Assembly (NCBI RefSeq): GCF_902762735.1
Contig: NZ_CACWPP010000017.1
Span: 1-39,810 of the forward strand
Length of the DNA: 39,810 nt
DNA from: an uncultured Ruminococcus sp.
Lineage (GTDB): Bacteria; Bacillota; Clostridia; Oscillospirales; Ruminococcaceae
Direction of reading: 5' to 3'
Both the position numbers and the translations under genes were made by a program. Below, one piece after another: positions 7,400 to 15,775 of the stretch (positions within the stretch are counted from its first letter, which is position 1; each line of letters opens with the position of its first letter). The notes under the pieces were generated by a model that had not been told where the DNA came from, made no database searches, and saw only the letters and a program-made list of their open reading frames with translations.

Positions 7400-7462
7400 A
7401 TACAAAAATAAACGTTCTGATGTTCCATATTTGTAAAAATCGCAAAAAATCCTCATTGGCTA

Positions 7463-7491
7463 TTGGCTTTTGAGGATCTTTGTGTTATAAT
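7463..7491 (+). promoter_or_regulatory. Promoter of rlmB
   Basis: -35 TTGGCT (7463-7468), 17-bp spacer, -10 TATAAT (7486-7491). It overlaps a small inverted repeat (ATCCTCA ... TGAGGAT, about 7449-7477) that may terminate the upstream small gene. Confidence 0.65.
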
Positions 7492-7612
7492 AAACTATAT
7501 TTGTATTGTATTTTGAACATGCAGAAGATCCATAAGATCAAAAGCGTTTTGCGAATTAGAGTAGTTGTATCGCTAAAAATGGATCATCATTTTGTTTTTC
7601 AGAGGGATAATT

Positions 7613-8386
7613 ATGCGAGATAAAAACGAAAATAACAAGAATAACGAAAACAGACCCGAGGAAGAGCTTATACTGGGAAGAAACCCTGTTATCGAAGCGC
7701 TGAAAGCCGATAAGCTGATCGACATGATCTTTGTCAATCCCGATGCAAAAGGCTCAATATCGCTGATACTCAAGCTGGCACGCGAAAGGGATATTCCTGT
7801 TAAGCAGGTGCGTGAACAGAAGCTGGATCTCATGGCACACGGTGCTTCACATCAGGGTGTTATCGCAATAGGTGCTTGTGCTGAGTACGTCGAGGTCGAT
7901 GATATACTCAAGATCGCGGCTGACAAGGACGAAGATCCTTTTATCATCATTTGTGATGAGATTGAAGATCCACATAATCTGGGCGCTATCATAAGAACAG
8001 CCGAAGCCGCAGGCGCACATGGCATCATTATCCCGAAAAGGCGCAGTGCATCGTTAAATCACACTGTTTTCAAGACCTCTGCGGGCGCGGCGAGCTGGCT
8101 GCCCGTTGCAAGGGTGGCTAATCTGCCTGCGACGGTCGATGACCTGAAAAAGCAGGGTATCTGGATATATGGCACCGATGGCGCGGGTGAGAATTATTCG
8201 GGTGTCGATATGCGCGGCCCTGTGGGACTTGTGGTAGGTTCTGAGGGCTTCGGCATGGGCAGACTGATGAAGGAGAAATGCGACTTTCTGCTCAGCCTGC
8301 CGATGGCGGGCAAGATAACTTCGCTGAATGCTTCGGTAGCGGCAGGTATATTTATGTATGAGGTCGTGCGTCAGCGCACGAAATAG
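7613..8386 (+). CDS. rlmB: 23S rRNA/tRNA 2'-O-ribose methyltransferase, TrmH/RlmB type
   Basis: A 257-residue SPOUT-class RNA methyltransferase (SpoU/TrmH family, RlmB-like), which transfers a methyl group from SAM to a ribose 2'-OH, typically of 23S rRNA. After a charged Asn/Lys/Glu-rich leader comes the substrate-binding domain (LILGRNPVIEALKA to AHGASHQGVIA). The three SPOUT motifs follow: HNLGAIIRTAEAAG, GLVVGSEGFGMG, and the C-terminal LPMAGKITSLNASVAAG with its knot region. The ATG at 7613 follows AGAGGG and is better placed than the in-frame ATG at 7592. It precedes by 16 bp, and may be co-transcribed with, the large repeat-bearing membrane protein. The exact RNA target is inferred from the family. 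Confidence 0.9.
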   Translation: MRDKNENNKNNENRPEEELILGRNPVIEALKADKLIDMIFVNPDAKGSISLILKLARERDIPVKQVREQKLDLMAHGASHQGVIAIGACAEYVEVDDILKIAADKDEDPFIIICDEIEDPHNLGAIIRTAEAAGAHGIIIPKRRSASLNHTVFKTSAGAASWLPVARVANLPATVDDLKKQGIWIYGTDGAGENYSGVDMRGPVGLVVGSEGFGMGRLMKEKCDFLLSLPMAGKITSLNASVAAGIFMYEVVRQRTK

Positions 8387-8402
8387 ATCTGAGGTGATAT
8401 GA

Positions 8403-10913
8403 TTGGCTGATAAGCATGCCATTGATGACTTCATGTCAGAATATAAAAAAAGGCGTTCCGAGGACGATTTTGACATCAGCTTCGCACCTGCGGAAAATGC
8501 TGGTACTAAGCCAAAAGCGGCAAAAGCTGTCAAAGCGGTCAAAGAAACTGCTGATAAAGCTGAAACAGTTCTTGCAGACACAGCCCCTGTGATAGAGCAA
8601 AGCGTGCTTGATGATGCCAGGGCAGTCGATAATGCAAAACGTATAAGCAGACTTTCAAAAAGCATCATCAGAAAAAAGCGTAAGCAAGCTGATGATAACG
8701 CGAACAAAGCAGTTATCAAAAACACGAATGAAGCAGTTATCAAAAACGCGAATGAAGCAGTTATCAAAAACGCGAACGAAGCAGTTATCAAAAACGCGAA
8801 CGAAGCAGTTATCAAAAACGCGAACGAAGCAGTTATCAAAAACACGAATGAAGCAGTTATCAAAAACGCGAAAGAAGCAGTTATCAAAAACGCGAACGAA
8901 GCAGTTATCAAAAAAGCGAATGAAGCAGTTATCAAAAAAGCGAACGAAGCAGTTATCAAAGATACGGCTGCTGAGTTTCATAGCAGTAATTCCGATAACA
9001 CTTACATGAAGGATAAAGCTGAAAATGAAAAAAAGCCTGATGAAGGAGTGCTGTCCGCCGTAAAGGAACAGGTCACAGAACAGCGCCGTAAAAAGGTGGA
9101 AGATTTCACGCTTGATAATAAAAAGGCTGAAACAGATACTGCACCGAAAAAAGTCTCCTACGGACAGCGTGAGTTTGAAAATTATGACGATGCACCAAAG
9201 ATACTGAGTGATATTCTTCAGGTCAAAAGCAACCTGTTTTTAAGGCTTTGCGTACTGCTTTTCACAGGGCTGTCAAGTCTGCTCATAACAATAGCGAATG
9301 ATCTGGAACTGCCTGTGATAAAGGTTTTTGACCGCTCGGTGTCACCTTCGGCTTTCCTGTTTTCAAACACGATAATGGGACTGCTGGCGCTGGGCGTGTC
9401 TTATACGATAATGACTGCGGGACTGAAAAATATGTTCATGCGCAAGCCCGATAATGATTCCATCGCGGCTGTCGGCATTTTTGTTTCGGTCATAGCGGGC
9501 ATAGCCACTCTGTTTGAACCCGATTCGGTGCGCGAGGGCTACTACCACGTTTACATCTCTGCGGCGATAGTCGGGCTAATCTTCAACACGCTGGGCAAAA
9601 TGATGATAGTTCAGCGAACCGAGAAGAATTTTCGCTATATCGCAGGTGAGTTTGACAGATACGCAGTCAAAAGCGTTGACAGCAGTACAGCTGTGAATTT
9701 CGGAAGAGGTGCTGTTCCCATAAATGCGAACATGGCTTCTATGCGCAAGACAGGCTTTGTTGAGGACTTTATCAAGAACAGCTATGCGCCCGATGCGTCC
9801 GATGATTTTGCTAAATACTCCGCACCGATGATATTGCTTATCGGTCTTGTGACAGGTCTGCTGTCATTTGTTTTTGATAAACATGCGGGAACGAATACCG
9901 AAAAGATATTTGTGGCACTGGCGGCTTTTTCGGGAACTGTTACCATGTGTTCATCACTTTCGCTGATACTGGCGGTGAACCTTCCGATAAACCGTGCGGC
10001 AGGGAAGTACTTGCAGAATTCTGCCGTGATACTGGGTTACAGCGCTGTCAATGAAAATGCAGATGCGAATTCCGTTCTCGCAGAAGCGGCACAGCTATTC
10101 CCGAAAGAGAGCATCGAGCTGGCAAATATGAAGCTGCTTTCGACCGAACCTCTTGACGAATGTATCCTGATGGCATCGAGCCTTGTTTTCAAGGCGGACA
10201 GTGTGCTGAAAACATCGTTTTACAAGATATTGAAAGGTAAACTGGATATGCTTTACCCCGTTGAGAGCTATATTTTTGAGGACGAACTCGGTCTTTCGGG
10301 CTGGATCAAAAATAAGCGCGTCCTGCTGGGCACCCGCAGACACATGGAAAAACACTCCATCGACGGACTGCCGCCTGTCTCCAAAGAAACGGAGTACGGC
10401 AAGGACGCTCAGATACTCTACCTGTCAGTATCAGGTGTAGTTTCAGCGATGTTTGCTGTAAAAGTCACACCGTCTGCGGCGACAGCAAAGTCGCTGCATG
10501 TGCTTGAACGTGAGGGCATGGTGACAGTGATAAGAACTGCCGATGGTTTTCTCACGGAAGCATATCTGGAAAAATTGTTTGATCTGGAACATGGTTCTGT
10601 CAAGATACTGCCTTTCAGGTATCAGAAAGAATATGAGAATGAGGTGGAGTATAGAGAACGTGAGTCATCATCTATGCTATGCAGCGGCAGTTTCCCCGCA
10701 TTCGTCATGCTGATGACGGGCGTTAAGCGCATAAGATCAGCGTCACAGCTGGGCATAGCTTTGCAGGCAGGTTCTGTGATGCTTGGGGCGGCTATCTGCA
10801 TCATCTCAATGCTTCTGGGGACTTTCTCGCAGATAACACCAACGCTGGTAGTTATCTACCATCTGGTGTTTGCGGCGATGACCACGATACTGCTGAGCAG
10901 CAGAAAACTCTGA
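8403..10913 (+). CDS. Large membrane protein: octapeptide repeats plus degenerate P-type-ATPase-like body
   Basis: An 836-residue protein. Residues 1-98 are charged and Ala/Lys-rich. Residues 99-186 are 11 copies of an eight-residue repeat (NANEAVIK), and a further charged linker precedes the first membrane segment at about 277-300. The rest alternates hydrophobic pairs and soluble blocks in the order of a P1-type ATPase. A segment around 510-537 (TVTMCSSLSLILAVNLPINR) sits where CPC-A-L would be. GWIKNKRVLLGTRRHMEKHS (about 635-654) resembles the nucleotide-binding VLVGNRRLM strand, and VSGVVSAMFAVKVTPSAATA (about 677-696) resembles the region before TGD. The phosphorylated DKTGT motif is absent and TGD reads RTADG, so pump activity is unlikely. 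The start is TTG with GAGGTGA upstream; the nearby ATG at 8399 is out of frame. The homology is by eye. Confidence 0.65.
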   Translation: MADKHAIDDFMSEYKKRRSEDDFDISFAPAENAGTKPKAAKAVKAVKETADKAETVLADTAPVIEQSVLDDARAVDNAKRISRLSKSIIRKKRKQADDNANKAVIKNTNEAVIKNANEAVIKNANEAVIKNANEAVIKNANEAVIKNTNEAVIKNAKEAVIKNANEAVIKKANEAVIKKANEAVIKDTAAEFHSSNSDNTYMKDKAENEKKPDEGVLSAVKEQVTEQRRKKVEDFTLDNKKAETDTAPKKVSYGQREFENYDDAPKILSDILQVKSNLFLRLCVLLFTGLSSLLITIANDLELPVIKVFDRSVSPSAFLFSNTIMGLLALGVSYTIMTAGLKNMFMRKPDNDSIAAVGIFVSVIAGIATLFEPDSVREGYYHVYISAAIVGLIFNTLGKMMIVQRTEKNFRYIAGEFDRYAVKSVDSSTAVNFGRGAVPINANMASMRKTGFVEDFIKNSYAPDASDDFAKYSAPMILLIGLVTGLLSFVFDKHAGTNTEKIFVALAAFSGTVTMCSSLSLILAVNLPINRAAGKYLQNSAVILGYSAVNENADANSVLAEAAQLFPKESIELANMKLLSTEPLDECILMASSLVFKADSVLKTSFYKILKGKLDMLYPVESYIFEDELGLSGWIKNKRVLLGTRRHMEKHSIDGLPPVSKETEYGKDAQILYLSVSGVVSAMFAVKVTPSAATAKSLHVLEREGMVTVIRTADGFLTEAYLEKLFDLEHGSVKILPFRYQKEYENEVEYRERESSSMLCSGSFPAFVMLMTGVKRIRSASQLGIALQAGSVMLGAAICIISMLLGTFSQITPTLVVIYHLVFAAMTTILLSSRKL
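8697..8960 (+). repeat. 11 tandem 24-bp coding repeats
   Basis: Eleven head-to-tail 24-bp units (core GCAGTTATCAAA, phased exactly from 8709 every 24 bp to 8949) encode the octapeptide NANEAVIK with small changes (NT, KA, DT, KE variants). The near-identity of the units suggests recent slippage expansion. The reading frame is kept because 24 is a multiple of three. The units are contiguous without spacers, so this is not a CRISPR array. Confidence 0.95.
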
Positions 10914-10925
10914 TAAAAACTATAT

Positions 10926-10957
10926 GCAGTCCGCTTAAAATGCGGGCTGTTTTTTTA
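10926..10957 (+). terminator. Terminator of the repeat/P-type-like gene
   Basis: CAGTCCGC (10927-10934) pairs with GCGGGCTG (10942-10949), with one G-U pair, and is followed by seven T. Confidence 0.85.
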
Positions 10958-11019
10958 CACTGTTCTTCAGGAATAAAAGGCTTACAGCTAAAATATCATG
11001 GTAAAGAGGAGTTGATGCC

Positions 11020-12234
11020 ATGAAAAGGATATTTATAGCAGTTTTACTGCCGCTTATGCTGAACTCTTGCGGGACAAGCGGAGCTGTGACAAAAACAGAT
11101 GATATACGCCGTCCGTCGCCTGCGCCGCAGGAAGTCGTACACGAATTTGAAAAAAGCGATATTTCGGGGTATAGACCGCTCAACTATGAACGGCAGAAAG
11201 GTATCTGGCTCTCCTATATCGACCTGGCACCCATGCTGGAAGCTGTTACCGCAGAAGATTTTGAGGTGCGCTTCGATGAAGCCTGCAAGAATATCAAAGA
11301 ACTTGGCTGTAATACCATATATGTGCATCTGCGCCCGTTCGGTGATGCGGTCTATGAGTCTGAATTATACCCGAAGTCAGACTACATCTGCGGCGATTAT
11401 GACCCGCTCGCCGTCATCTGCGATAAAGCACATGAATATGACATATCGGTGCATGGCTGGATAAATCCTCTTCGTTTGCAGACAGCGGACAGGCTGGCGG
11501 AGATAAGCGGCTTTCAGACTGCGGAATGGTTCGCATCGTCAGACCCCGCCGTGCAGACAGTGGCAGGTGATGAACACCTCTGGCTCGACCCCGCTTACCC
11601 CGAAGTAAGGGCACTTATCGCGGAAGGGGCGGCTGAGATAGCCGAAAATTACGACGTTGACGGCATTCACTATGATGACTATTTCTACCCCACCACAGAC
11701 CCTGAATTTGATGCGCAGTGCTTTGCAGAACAGGGCGGCGGAAGTACCCTCGAAGAATGGCGCACAGAAAACATCTCACAGATGTGCCGTGAGATATATC
11801 AGCGCGTGAAAGCAGTAAATCCCGATATAGAGGTGAGCATATCTCCGCAGGGCAACATTGAAAATAACTATAACTATCTTTATGCAGACGTTGCACGCTG
11901 GTGCCGCGAGGACGGCTTCTGTGACAGGATGATCCCGCAGATATATTTTGGCTATGATAACACTGTCAAGCCTTTTCTCAGTACACTTTCCGACTGGCAG
12001 GAGATGACCTCCTGCGGTGATGTGAAAATGACCGTCGGACTGGCTGTCTATAAGATCGGAGAAGAGCAGGAGTTCACAGATACATCAGGCATAATTGCCC
12101 GACAAATAACCGATTGCGATGACTGTCAAGGTGTGTCGCTTTACACATATGACAGCTTGTTCGGAGAACGTTTCAGCACAGAACGCATGAAGCAGGAAAT
12201 CGCAGCGATAAGGTCTGCACTGGACGAATATTAA
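11020..12234 (+). CDS. GHL10-family (DUF187/YngK-like) lipoprotein glycoside hydrolase
   Basis: A 404-residue secreted lipoprotein. Residues 1-17 are a lipoprotein signal ending in LMLNSC, so Cys17 would be lipidated and the protein anchored to the outer face of the membrane. From about residue 62 a glycosidase-like TIM barrel of the GHL10 family (formerly DUF187, as in YngK) is recognisable: KGIWLSYIDLAP, CNTIYVHLRPFGDAVYES, HGWINPLR, HLWLDPAYPEVR, DVDGIHYDDYFYP and DRMIPQIYFGY. The acidic residues in DGIHYDDYFYP are the likely catalytic region. The family is thought to act on cell-wall or exported polysaccharides, but substrates are poorly defined. GAGGAG lies upstream of the ATG. It stands alone between terminators and promoters. 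Confidence 0.88.
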   Translation: MKRIFIAVLLPLMLNSCGTSGAVTKTDDIRRPSPAPQEVVHEFEKSDISGYRPLNYERQKGIWLSYIDLAPMLEAVTAEDFEVRFDEACKNIKELGCNTIYVHLRPFGDAVYESELYPKSDYICGDYDPLAVICDKAHEYDISVHGWINPLRLQTADRLAEISGFQTAEWFASSDPAVQTVAGDEHLWLDPAYPEVRALIAEGAAEIAENYDVDGIHYDDYFYPTTDPEFDAQCFAEQGGGSTLEEWRTENISQMCREIYQRVKAVNPDIEVSISPQGNIENNYNYLYADVARWCREDGFCDRMIPQIYFGYDNTVKPFLSTLSDWQEMTSCGDVKMTVGLAVYKIGEEQEFTDTSGIIARQITDCDDCQGVSLYTYDSLFGERFSTERMKQEIAAIRSALDEY

Positions 12235-12282
12235 CTTTTTCTAACTATATTGTTGCGTTAAAAAAATAACACTGATTTGTAC

Positions 12283-12311
12283 TTGTAATTTCAGCGGAAA
12301 TGATGTATAAT
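12283..12311 (+). promoter_or_regulatory. Promoter of nfnA-nfnB
   Basis: -35 TTGTAA (12283-12288), 17-bp spacer, perfect -10 TATAAT (12306-12311), followed by the ribosome binding site GGAGGG at 12332-12337. Confidence 0.75.
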
Positions 12312-12344
12312 GAAATGAAAATATGAAATTCGGAGGGATATGGA

Positions 12345-13184
12345 TTGTTTAAGATAATCAGAAAAAAACAGCTCAACGACAGTGTTGTGCTGATGGATAT
12401 TGATGCGCCCTTCATTGCCAGAAAGGCAGATGCAGGACAGTTCGTGATCGTCAGGGCTGATGAGTACAGTGAGCGTATCCCGCTTACTATCGCTGATTTT
12501 GATCGCGATAAAGGTACGGTCACAATTATTTTCCAGACTATCGGCGGCTCGACAATGACTTTGGCTTCACTTAATGAGGGCGAGGCTATTCTTGACGTGG
12601 TCGGTCCTCTCGGTATGGCTACCAAGTATGAGAGCGGTATAAAGAAAGTCGCAGTCATCGGCGGCGGCGTAGGCTGTGCTATCGCGTATCCGCAGGCGAA
12701 AAAGCTCCATAATATGGGCGTTGATGTTCAGCTCATCGCAGGTTTCAGAAACAAGGATATAATCATTCTCGAAGATGAGATGAAAGCTGCGTCCACCGCA
12801 CTGCACATCTGCACTGATGACGGTTCGTATGGTTATCACGGTTTTGTGACTGACAAGCTGAAAGAGTTGATAGATGCGGGCGCAGGCTTTGATGAGGTCG
12901 TTGCTATCGGTCCTGTCCCCATGATGAAGTTTGTATGTAAAGTAACTGAACCTTACAACATAAAGACTATCGTTTCGCTGAACCCGATAATGATAGACGG
13001 TACGGGCATGTGCGGCGGCTGTCGTGTAAGAGTGGGCGGAGAGATCAAGTACGCCTGTGTCGATGGCCCTGATTTTGATGGTCATAAGGTCGATTTCAAT
13101 GAGCTGGTGAGAAGAAATTCCACTTATAATGAGGTAGAGAAACAGCATGTATGCAGATTGATGGGAGGTGCTTCAAATGGCTGA
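12345..13184 (+). CDS. nfnA: FAD/NAD-binding ferredoxin reductase subunit, NfnA / PyrK-like
   Basis: A 279-residue flavoprotein of the ferredoxin-NADP reductase type, annotated in clostridia as sulfide/dihydroorotate-dehydrogenase-like FAD/NAD-binding protein and forming the small subunit of electron-bifurcating NfnAB. NfnAB couples NADPH, NADH and ferredoxin. The FAD domain includes ADAGQFVIVRA and the RIPLTIADFD stretch. The NAD domain includes VAVIGGGVGCAIAYPQAKKL. The C-terminal [2Fe-2S] ligands are seen as C223-x2-C226 (GTGMCGGCRV) and C238 (KYACVDGP). It starts at a TTG 7 nt after GGAGGG; an overlapping ATG at 12340 is out of frame. It overlaps nfnB by 8 nt, so translation is probably coupled. 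NfnAB rather than SudAB is inferred. Confidence 0.85.
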   Translation: MFKIIRKKQLNDSVVLMDIDAPFIARKADAGQFVIVRADEYSERIPLTIADFDRDKGTVTIIFQTIGGSTMTLASLNEGEAILDVVGPLGMATKYESGIKKVAVIGGGVGCAIAYPQAKKLHNMGVDVQLIAGFRNKDIIILEDEMKAASTALHICTDDGSYGYHGFVTDKLKELIDAGAGFDEVVAIGPVPMMKFVCKVTEPYNIKTIVSLNPIMIDGTGMCGGCRVRVGGEIKYACVDGPDFDGHKVDFNELVRRNSTYNEVEKQHVCRLMGGASNG

Positions 13185-14571
13185 TATGCGTCAGGATAAG
13201 ATACCTGTTGCCGAGCAGGAGCCGCTGGTAAGGGCTAAGAATTTTGATGAGGTCACACTGGGCTATTCCATTGAAAAAGCAGTCAGGGAAGCCAGGCGCT
13301 GTCTCAACTGCAAGGCGCGTCCCTGCATGAACGGCTGTCCCGTTGGTGTCCGCATACCCGAATTCATCGAAAAGGTGGCTGAGGGCGATCTTGAATCTGC
13401 TTATGCTATCATCAAGACCACTAATTCGCTTCCCGCTGTCTGCGGCAGAGTCTGTCCGCAGGAGAACCAGTGTGAGGGCAAGTGTGTTCGCGGCAAAAAG
13501 GGTGAGCCTGTTGCGATAGGCAGACTTGAACGCTTCGTTGCCGATTATATGCGCGATAAAGAACCCGAGGTAAAGATCCCCGCTCCAAACGGTCATAAGG
13601 TGGCTGTTGTCGGCGCAGGTCCCAGCGGTCTTACTGCGGCAGGCGATCTGGCGAAACAGGGCTACGAGGTCACTGTTTTCGAGGCTTTCCACACCGCAGG
13701 CGGTGTGCTGATGTACGGTATCCCCGAGTTCAGACTGCCTAAGACTATAGTTCAGCACGAGATAGATAATCTCACCAAGATGGGCGTTAATATAATGACC
13801 AATATGGTAATTGGCAAGGTACTGTCGGTGGACGAGCTGTTCGAGATGGGCTATGAAGCTGTTTTCGTCGGCTCGGGTGCGGGTCTGCCAAGATTTATGG
13901 GCATTGAGGGCGAAGGTCTTATAGGTGTTTATTCTGCCAACGAGTACCTCACCCGCATAAATCTGATGAAGGCTTATAAGAAAGAATACGCTACACCTAT
14001 CATGAAGTCTCAGAGGGTGGCTGTTGTCGGCGGCGGCAACGTTGCTATGGACGCTGCGCGTTCTGCACTGAGGATAGGTGCGAAGAAGGTATACGTGGTT
14101 TACAGACGCTCTATGGACGAATTGCCCGCACGTAAGGAAGAAGTCCACCACGCTATGGAAGAGGGCGTTGAGTTCCTGACTCTGAATAACCCTGTTGAAC
14201 TGAGGGGCGATGACAACGGCAGAGTGCGTGCTATGGTCTGCCGAAAGATGGAACTGGGTGAGCCTGATGAGAGCGGCAGAAGAAGCCCTGTTGCAGTTGA
14301 AGGCTCAGACTATGAACTTGATGTGGATACTGTCATAATGGCGATAGGCACTTCGCCCAACCCGCTGATACGCAACACAACTCCCGGTCTTGATGTCAAC
14401 AAGCGCGGCTGTCTGATAGTCGATGACACCGAAGCTACCACAAAAGAGGGCGTTTATGCAGGCGGTGATGCCGTAACAGGTGCGGCAACGGTAATACTCG
14501 CTATGGGTGCAGGAAAAAAAGCAGCTGCTGCCATTGATGCTTATATCAAAAATAAGTGCAGGGAAGAGTAA
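13177..14571 (+). CDS. nfnB: NADPH-dependent glutamate synthase-like flavoprotein, NfnB
   Basis: A 464-residue protein of the GltA/glutamate-synthase small-subunit family, often annotated gltA. Beside an NfnA-type subunit it is most likely NfnB, the NADPH- and FAD-binding part of the ferredoxin-dependent transhydrogenase. N-terminal [4Fe-4S] ligands appear in two groups: C42, C45, C50, C54 (RCLNCKARPCMNGCP) and C89, C93, C99, C103 (VCGRVCPQENQCEGKC). The first dinucleotide fold is VAVVGAGPSGLTAAG (142-156), and the second is VAVVGGGNVAMDAARSA near 280. The ATG at 13177 is used because GGAGGT lies 7-12 nt upstream. No large glutamate synthase subunit is nearby, which favours the Nfn role over true glutamate synthesis. 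Confidence 0.88.
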   Translation: MADMRQDKIPVAEQEPLVRAKNFDEVTLGYSIEKAVREARRCLNCKARPCMNGCPVGVRIPEFIEKVAEGDLESAYAIIKTTNSLPAVCGRVCPQENQCEGKCVRGKKGEPVAIGRLERFVADYMRDKEPEVKIPAPNGHKVAVVGAGPSGLTAAGDLAKQGYEVTVFEAFHTAGGVLMYGIPEFRLPKTIVQHEIDNLTKMGVNIMTNMVIGKVLSVDELFEMGYEAVFVGSGAGLPRFMGIEGEGLIGVYSANEYLTRINLMKAYKKEYATPIMKSQRVAVVGGGNVAMDAARSALRIGAKKVYVVYRRSMDELPARKEEVHHAMEEGVEFLTLNNPVELRGDDNGRVRAMVCRKMELGEPDESGRRSPVAVEGSDYELDVDTVIMAIGTSPNPLIRNTTPGLDVNKRGCLIVDDTEATTKEGVYAGGDAVTGAATVILAMGAGKKAAAAIDAYIKNKCREE

Positions 14572-14588
14572 ACAATTTGTTAACGCAC

Positions 14589-14617
14589 TTGAATAATTCT
14601 TTGATATATGCTATAAT
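14589..14617 (+). promoter_or_regulatory. Promoter of yajC
   Basis: -35 TTGAAT (14589-14594), 17-bp spacer, -10 TATAAT (14612-14617). Confidence 0.75.
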
Positions 14618-14651
14618 CGTAAGGTAATTGAATTTTCAAGGAGGCAGTAAA

Positions 14652-15002
14652 ATGAATTTATCACAGCTTTTGAGCATATTCGCCGCGTCCGGTTCAGCGC
14701 CTACTGTCAGCAGTTATGTTATGACATTCGTTCCGCTGGCACTGATACTGGTGTTCTTCTATTTCTTCATAATCAAGCCGCAGAAGAAGCAGGAAAAGCA
14801 GGACAGAGAAATGCGCGATAATCTCGACATCGGTGATGAGATCATCACTAACGGCGGCATCGTAGGTATCGTTACCCAGATAAAGGATGACACTGTTGTT
14901 GTGGAAACAGGCGGCGACAGAAGCAAGATACGCGTTATGAAGTGGGCTATCGCTAAGGTCGTTTCCGATAAGGAAGAGGATACCGAAAAAGACAAAGCAT
15001 AA
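14652..15002 (+). CDS. yajC: Preprotein translocase subunit YajC
   Basis: A 116-residue single-pass membrane protein of the Sec accessory complex (YajC with SecDF). Residues about 24-43 are the transmembrane helix (YVMTFVPLALILVFFYFFII), followed at once by the family signature KPQKKQEKQ. The cytoplasmic region contains LDIGDEIITNGGIVGIVTQI and ends in an acidic, Lys-rich tail. AAGGAGG precedes the ATG at 14652; the upstream in-frame ATG lacks one. Its position before the TIGR04086 gene and the SCIFF genes is the usual clostridial arrangement. Confidence 0.95.
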   Translation: MNLSQLLSIFAASGSAPTVSSYVMTFVPLALILVFFYFFIIKPQKKQEKQDREMRDNLDIGDEIITNGGIVGIVTQIKDDTVVVETGGDRSKIRVMKWAIAKVVSDKEEDTEKDKA

Positions 15003-15008
15003 TAATGT

Positions 15009-15036
15009 GAGCCTGCTTTTATGCAGGCTCTTGTCA
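15009..15036 (+). terminator. Hairpin after yajC
   Basis: Perfect 8-bp stem GAGCCTGC (15009-15016) / GCAGGCTC (15023-15030) followed by TTGTC. The short T tract suggests partial termination, allowing some read-through into the next gene. Confidence 0.6.
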
Positions 15037-15095
15037 TATTTGCACAGCAGTGCGAATATCATAGCAGTAAAGACTTTCTAGGGGGGGCGGCTGTT

Positions 15096-15497
15096 ATGAG
15101 AGCGCACAGAACAAACAGAAGCAGGGGAGTGAGTGTGGCGGCTGAACAGTTGATGGCACTTGCCGCAGCTGCCGGCATGACGATGCTGCTGCTATGCGCG
15201 ATGGCTTTTCTGCTGACAAGGATAGATGCGGGAAAGTCGGTATTTTCCGCTGTTTCTACGGGGGCACTGGCTATCGGTGCATACTTCGGCGGTTATGTCG
15301 GCGGAAGAAAGCGCAAAAGCAAAGGTCTTGCTATGGGTGCGCTTACAGGTCTGCTGATATTTGTGATAATTTTGGTGCTGGGCAGCATCTTCGTGAATAC
15401 TTCCGAGAATTTTTCGCCGTTTTCTAAACTGTTTATGACAGTTTTTGCGGCAGCAGTCGGCGGAGCTGTTGGCGTGAATACCAAAAGAACTCCGTAA
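15096..15497 (+). CDS. TIGR04086 family membrane protein
   Basis: A 133-residue, almost entirely hydrophobic protein with four predicted membrane helices (about 22-43, 50-70, 80-101, 108-127) and a basic loop GGRKRKSKG between helices two and three. It matches the small membrane family TIGR04086 (YrzE-like), which is typically encoded between yajC and the SCIFF genes in clostridia, as here. The function is not known. The association suggests a part in handling or exporting the SCIFF peptide, but that is inference. The ATG at 15096 has a run of G residues as ribosome binding site at about 15081-15087. Confidence 0.8.
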   Translation: MRAHRTNRSRGVSVAAEQLMALAAAAGMTMLLLCAMAFLLTRIDAGKSVFSAVSTGALAIGAYFGGYVGGRKRKSKGLAMGALTGLLIFVIILVLGSIFVNTSENFSPFSKLFMTVFAAAVGGAVGVNTKRTP

Positions 15498-15572
15498 AAT
15501 TAATATTTTGATTTATTATACTGAATATTTATTTATAGTTAATTGAAAGTTCATAAATTTAGCGGCGATATA

Positions 15573-15581
15573 TGGTATAAT
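15573..15581 (+). promoter_or_regulatory. Extended -10 promoter of the SCIFF gene
   Basis: TGGTATAAT forms an extended -10 element 33 bp before the SCIFF ATG. No good -35 lies 17 bp upstream, which is usual for extended -10 promoters. The same TGGTATAAT precedes the dnaD gene. Confidence 0.6.
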
Positions 15582-15613
15582 ATTCTAAAATCAGTATATG
15601 GAGGTATGACGTT

Positions 15614-15757
15614 ATGAAACATATCAAGACTATCAACAAGGCTAATCTGAAGCAGACTGCTGCTAAGGGCGGCTGCGGCAAGTGCCAGGCTTCATGTCAG
15701 TCAGCTTGCAAGACCTCTTGCACAGTTGCTAACCAGAAGTGCGAGAAGGAAGCATAA
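15614..15757 (+). CDS. scfA: SCIFF ranthipeptide precursor (six cysteines in forty-five residues)
   Basis: A 47-residue peptide of the SCIFF family, the nearly universal clostridial ribosomal peptide modified by a radical SAM maturase to carry thioether bridges. It starts MKHIKTINKANLKQT, followed by a core with six cysteines at 21, 24, 28, 32, 36 and 43 (GGCGKCQASC, ACKTSCTVAN, QKCE). Thr37 follows Cys36. A thioether between the Cys and Thr at these positions (32 and 37) is known for the Clostridium thermocellum homologue, so the same bridge is expected here. GGAGG lies about 10 nt upstream of the ATG. The maturase gene follows after a structured 165-bp gap. Biological role is unsettled; cell-signalling roles have been proposed for ranthipeptides. 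Confidence 0.96.
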   Translation: MKHIKTINKANLKQTAAKGGCGKCQASCQSACKTSCTVANQKCEKEA

Positions 15758-15775
15758 TCAAGTTACTGACCGTTT

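Noticed and set aside
8054-8959. A 301-codon minus-strand frame with a repeated ITASFAFL peptide
   Set aside because: It is the antisense of the 24-bp repeats and of rlmB; no ribosome binding site, and the composition follows from the sense strand repeats.
8697-8960. The regular 24-bp repeats as a CRISPR array
   Set aside because: There are no unique spacers between units and the sequence is coding in one frame.
13096-14151. A 351-codon minus-strand frame opposite nfnB
   Set aside because: Antisense to a clear gene, no start context or family resemblance.
13177-14571. A true glutamate synthase small subunit
   Set aside because: No large subunit gene is present, and the preceding FAD/[2Fe-2S] subunit fits NfnAB better.
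15009-15030. The hairpin after yajC as an end of the SCIFF transcription unit
   Set aside because: The SCIFF gene has its own promoter-like element, so nothing can be decided from the hairpin about linkage.
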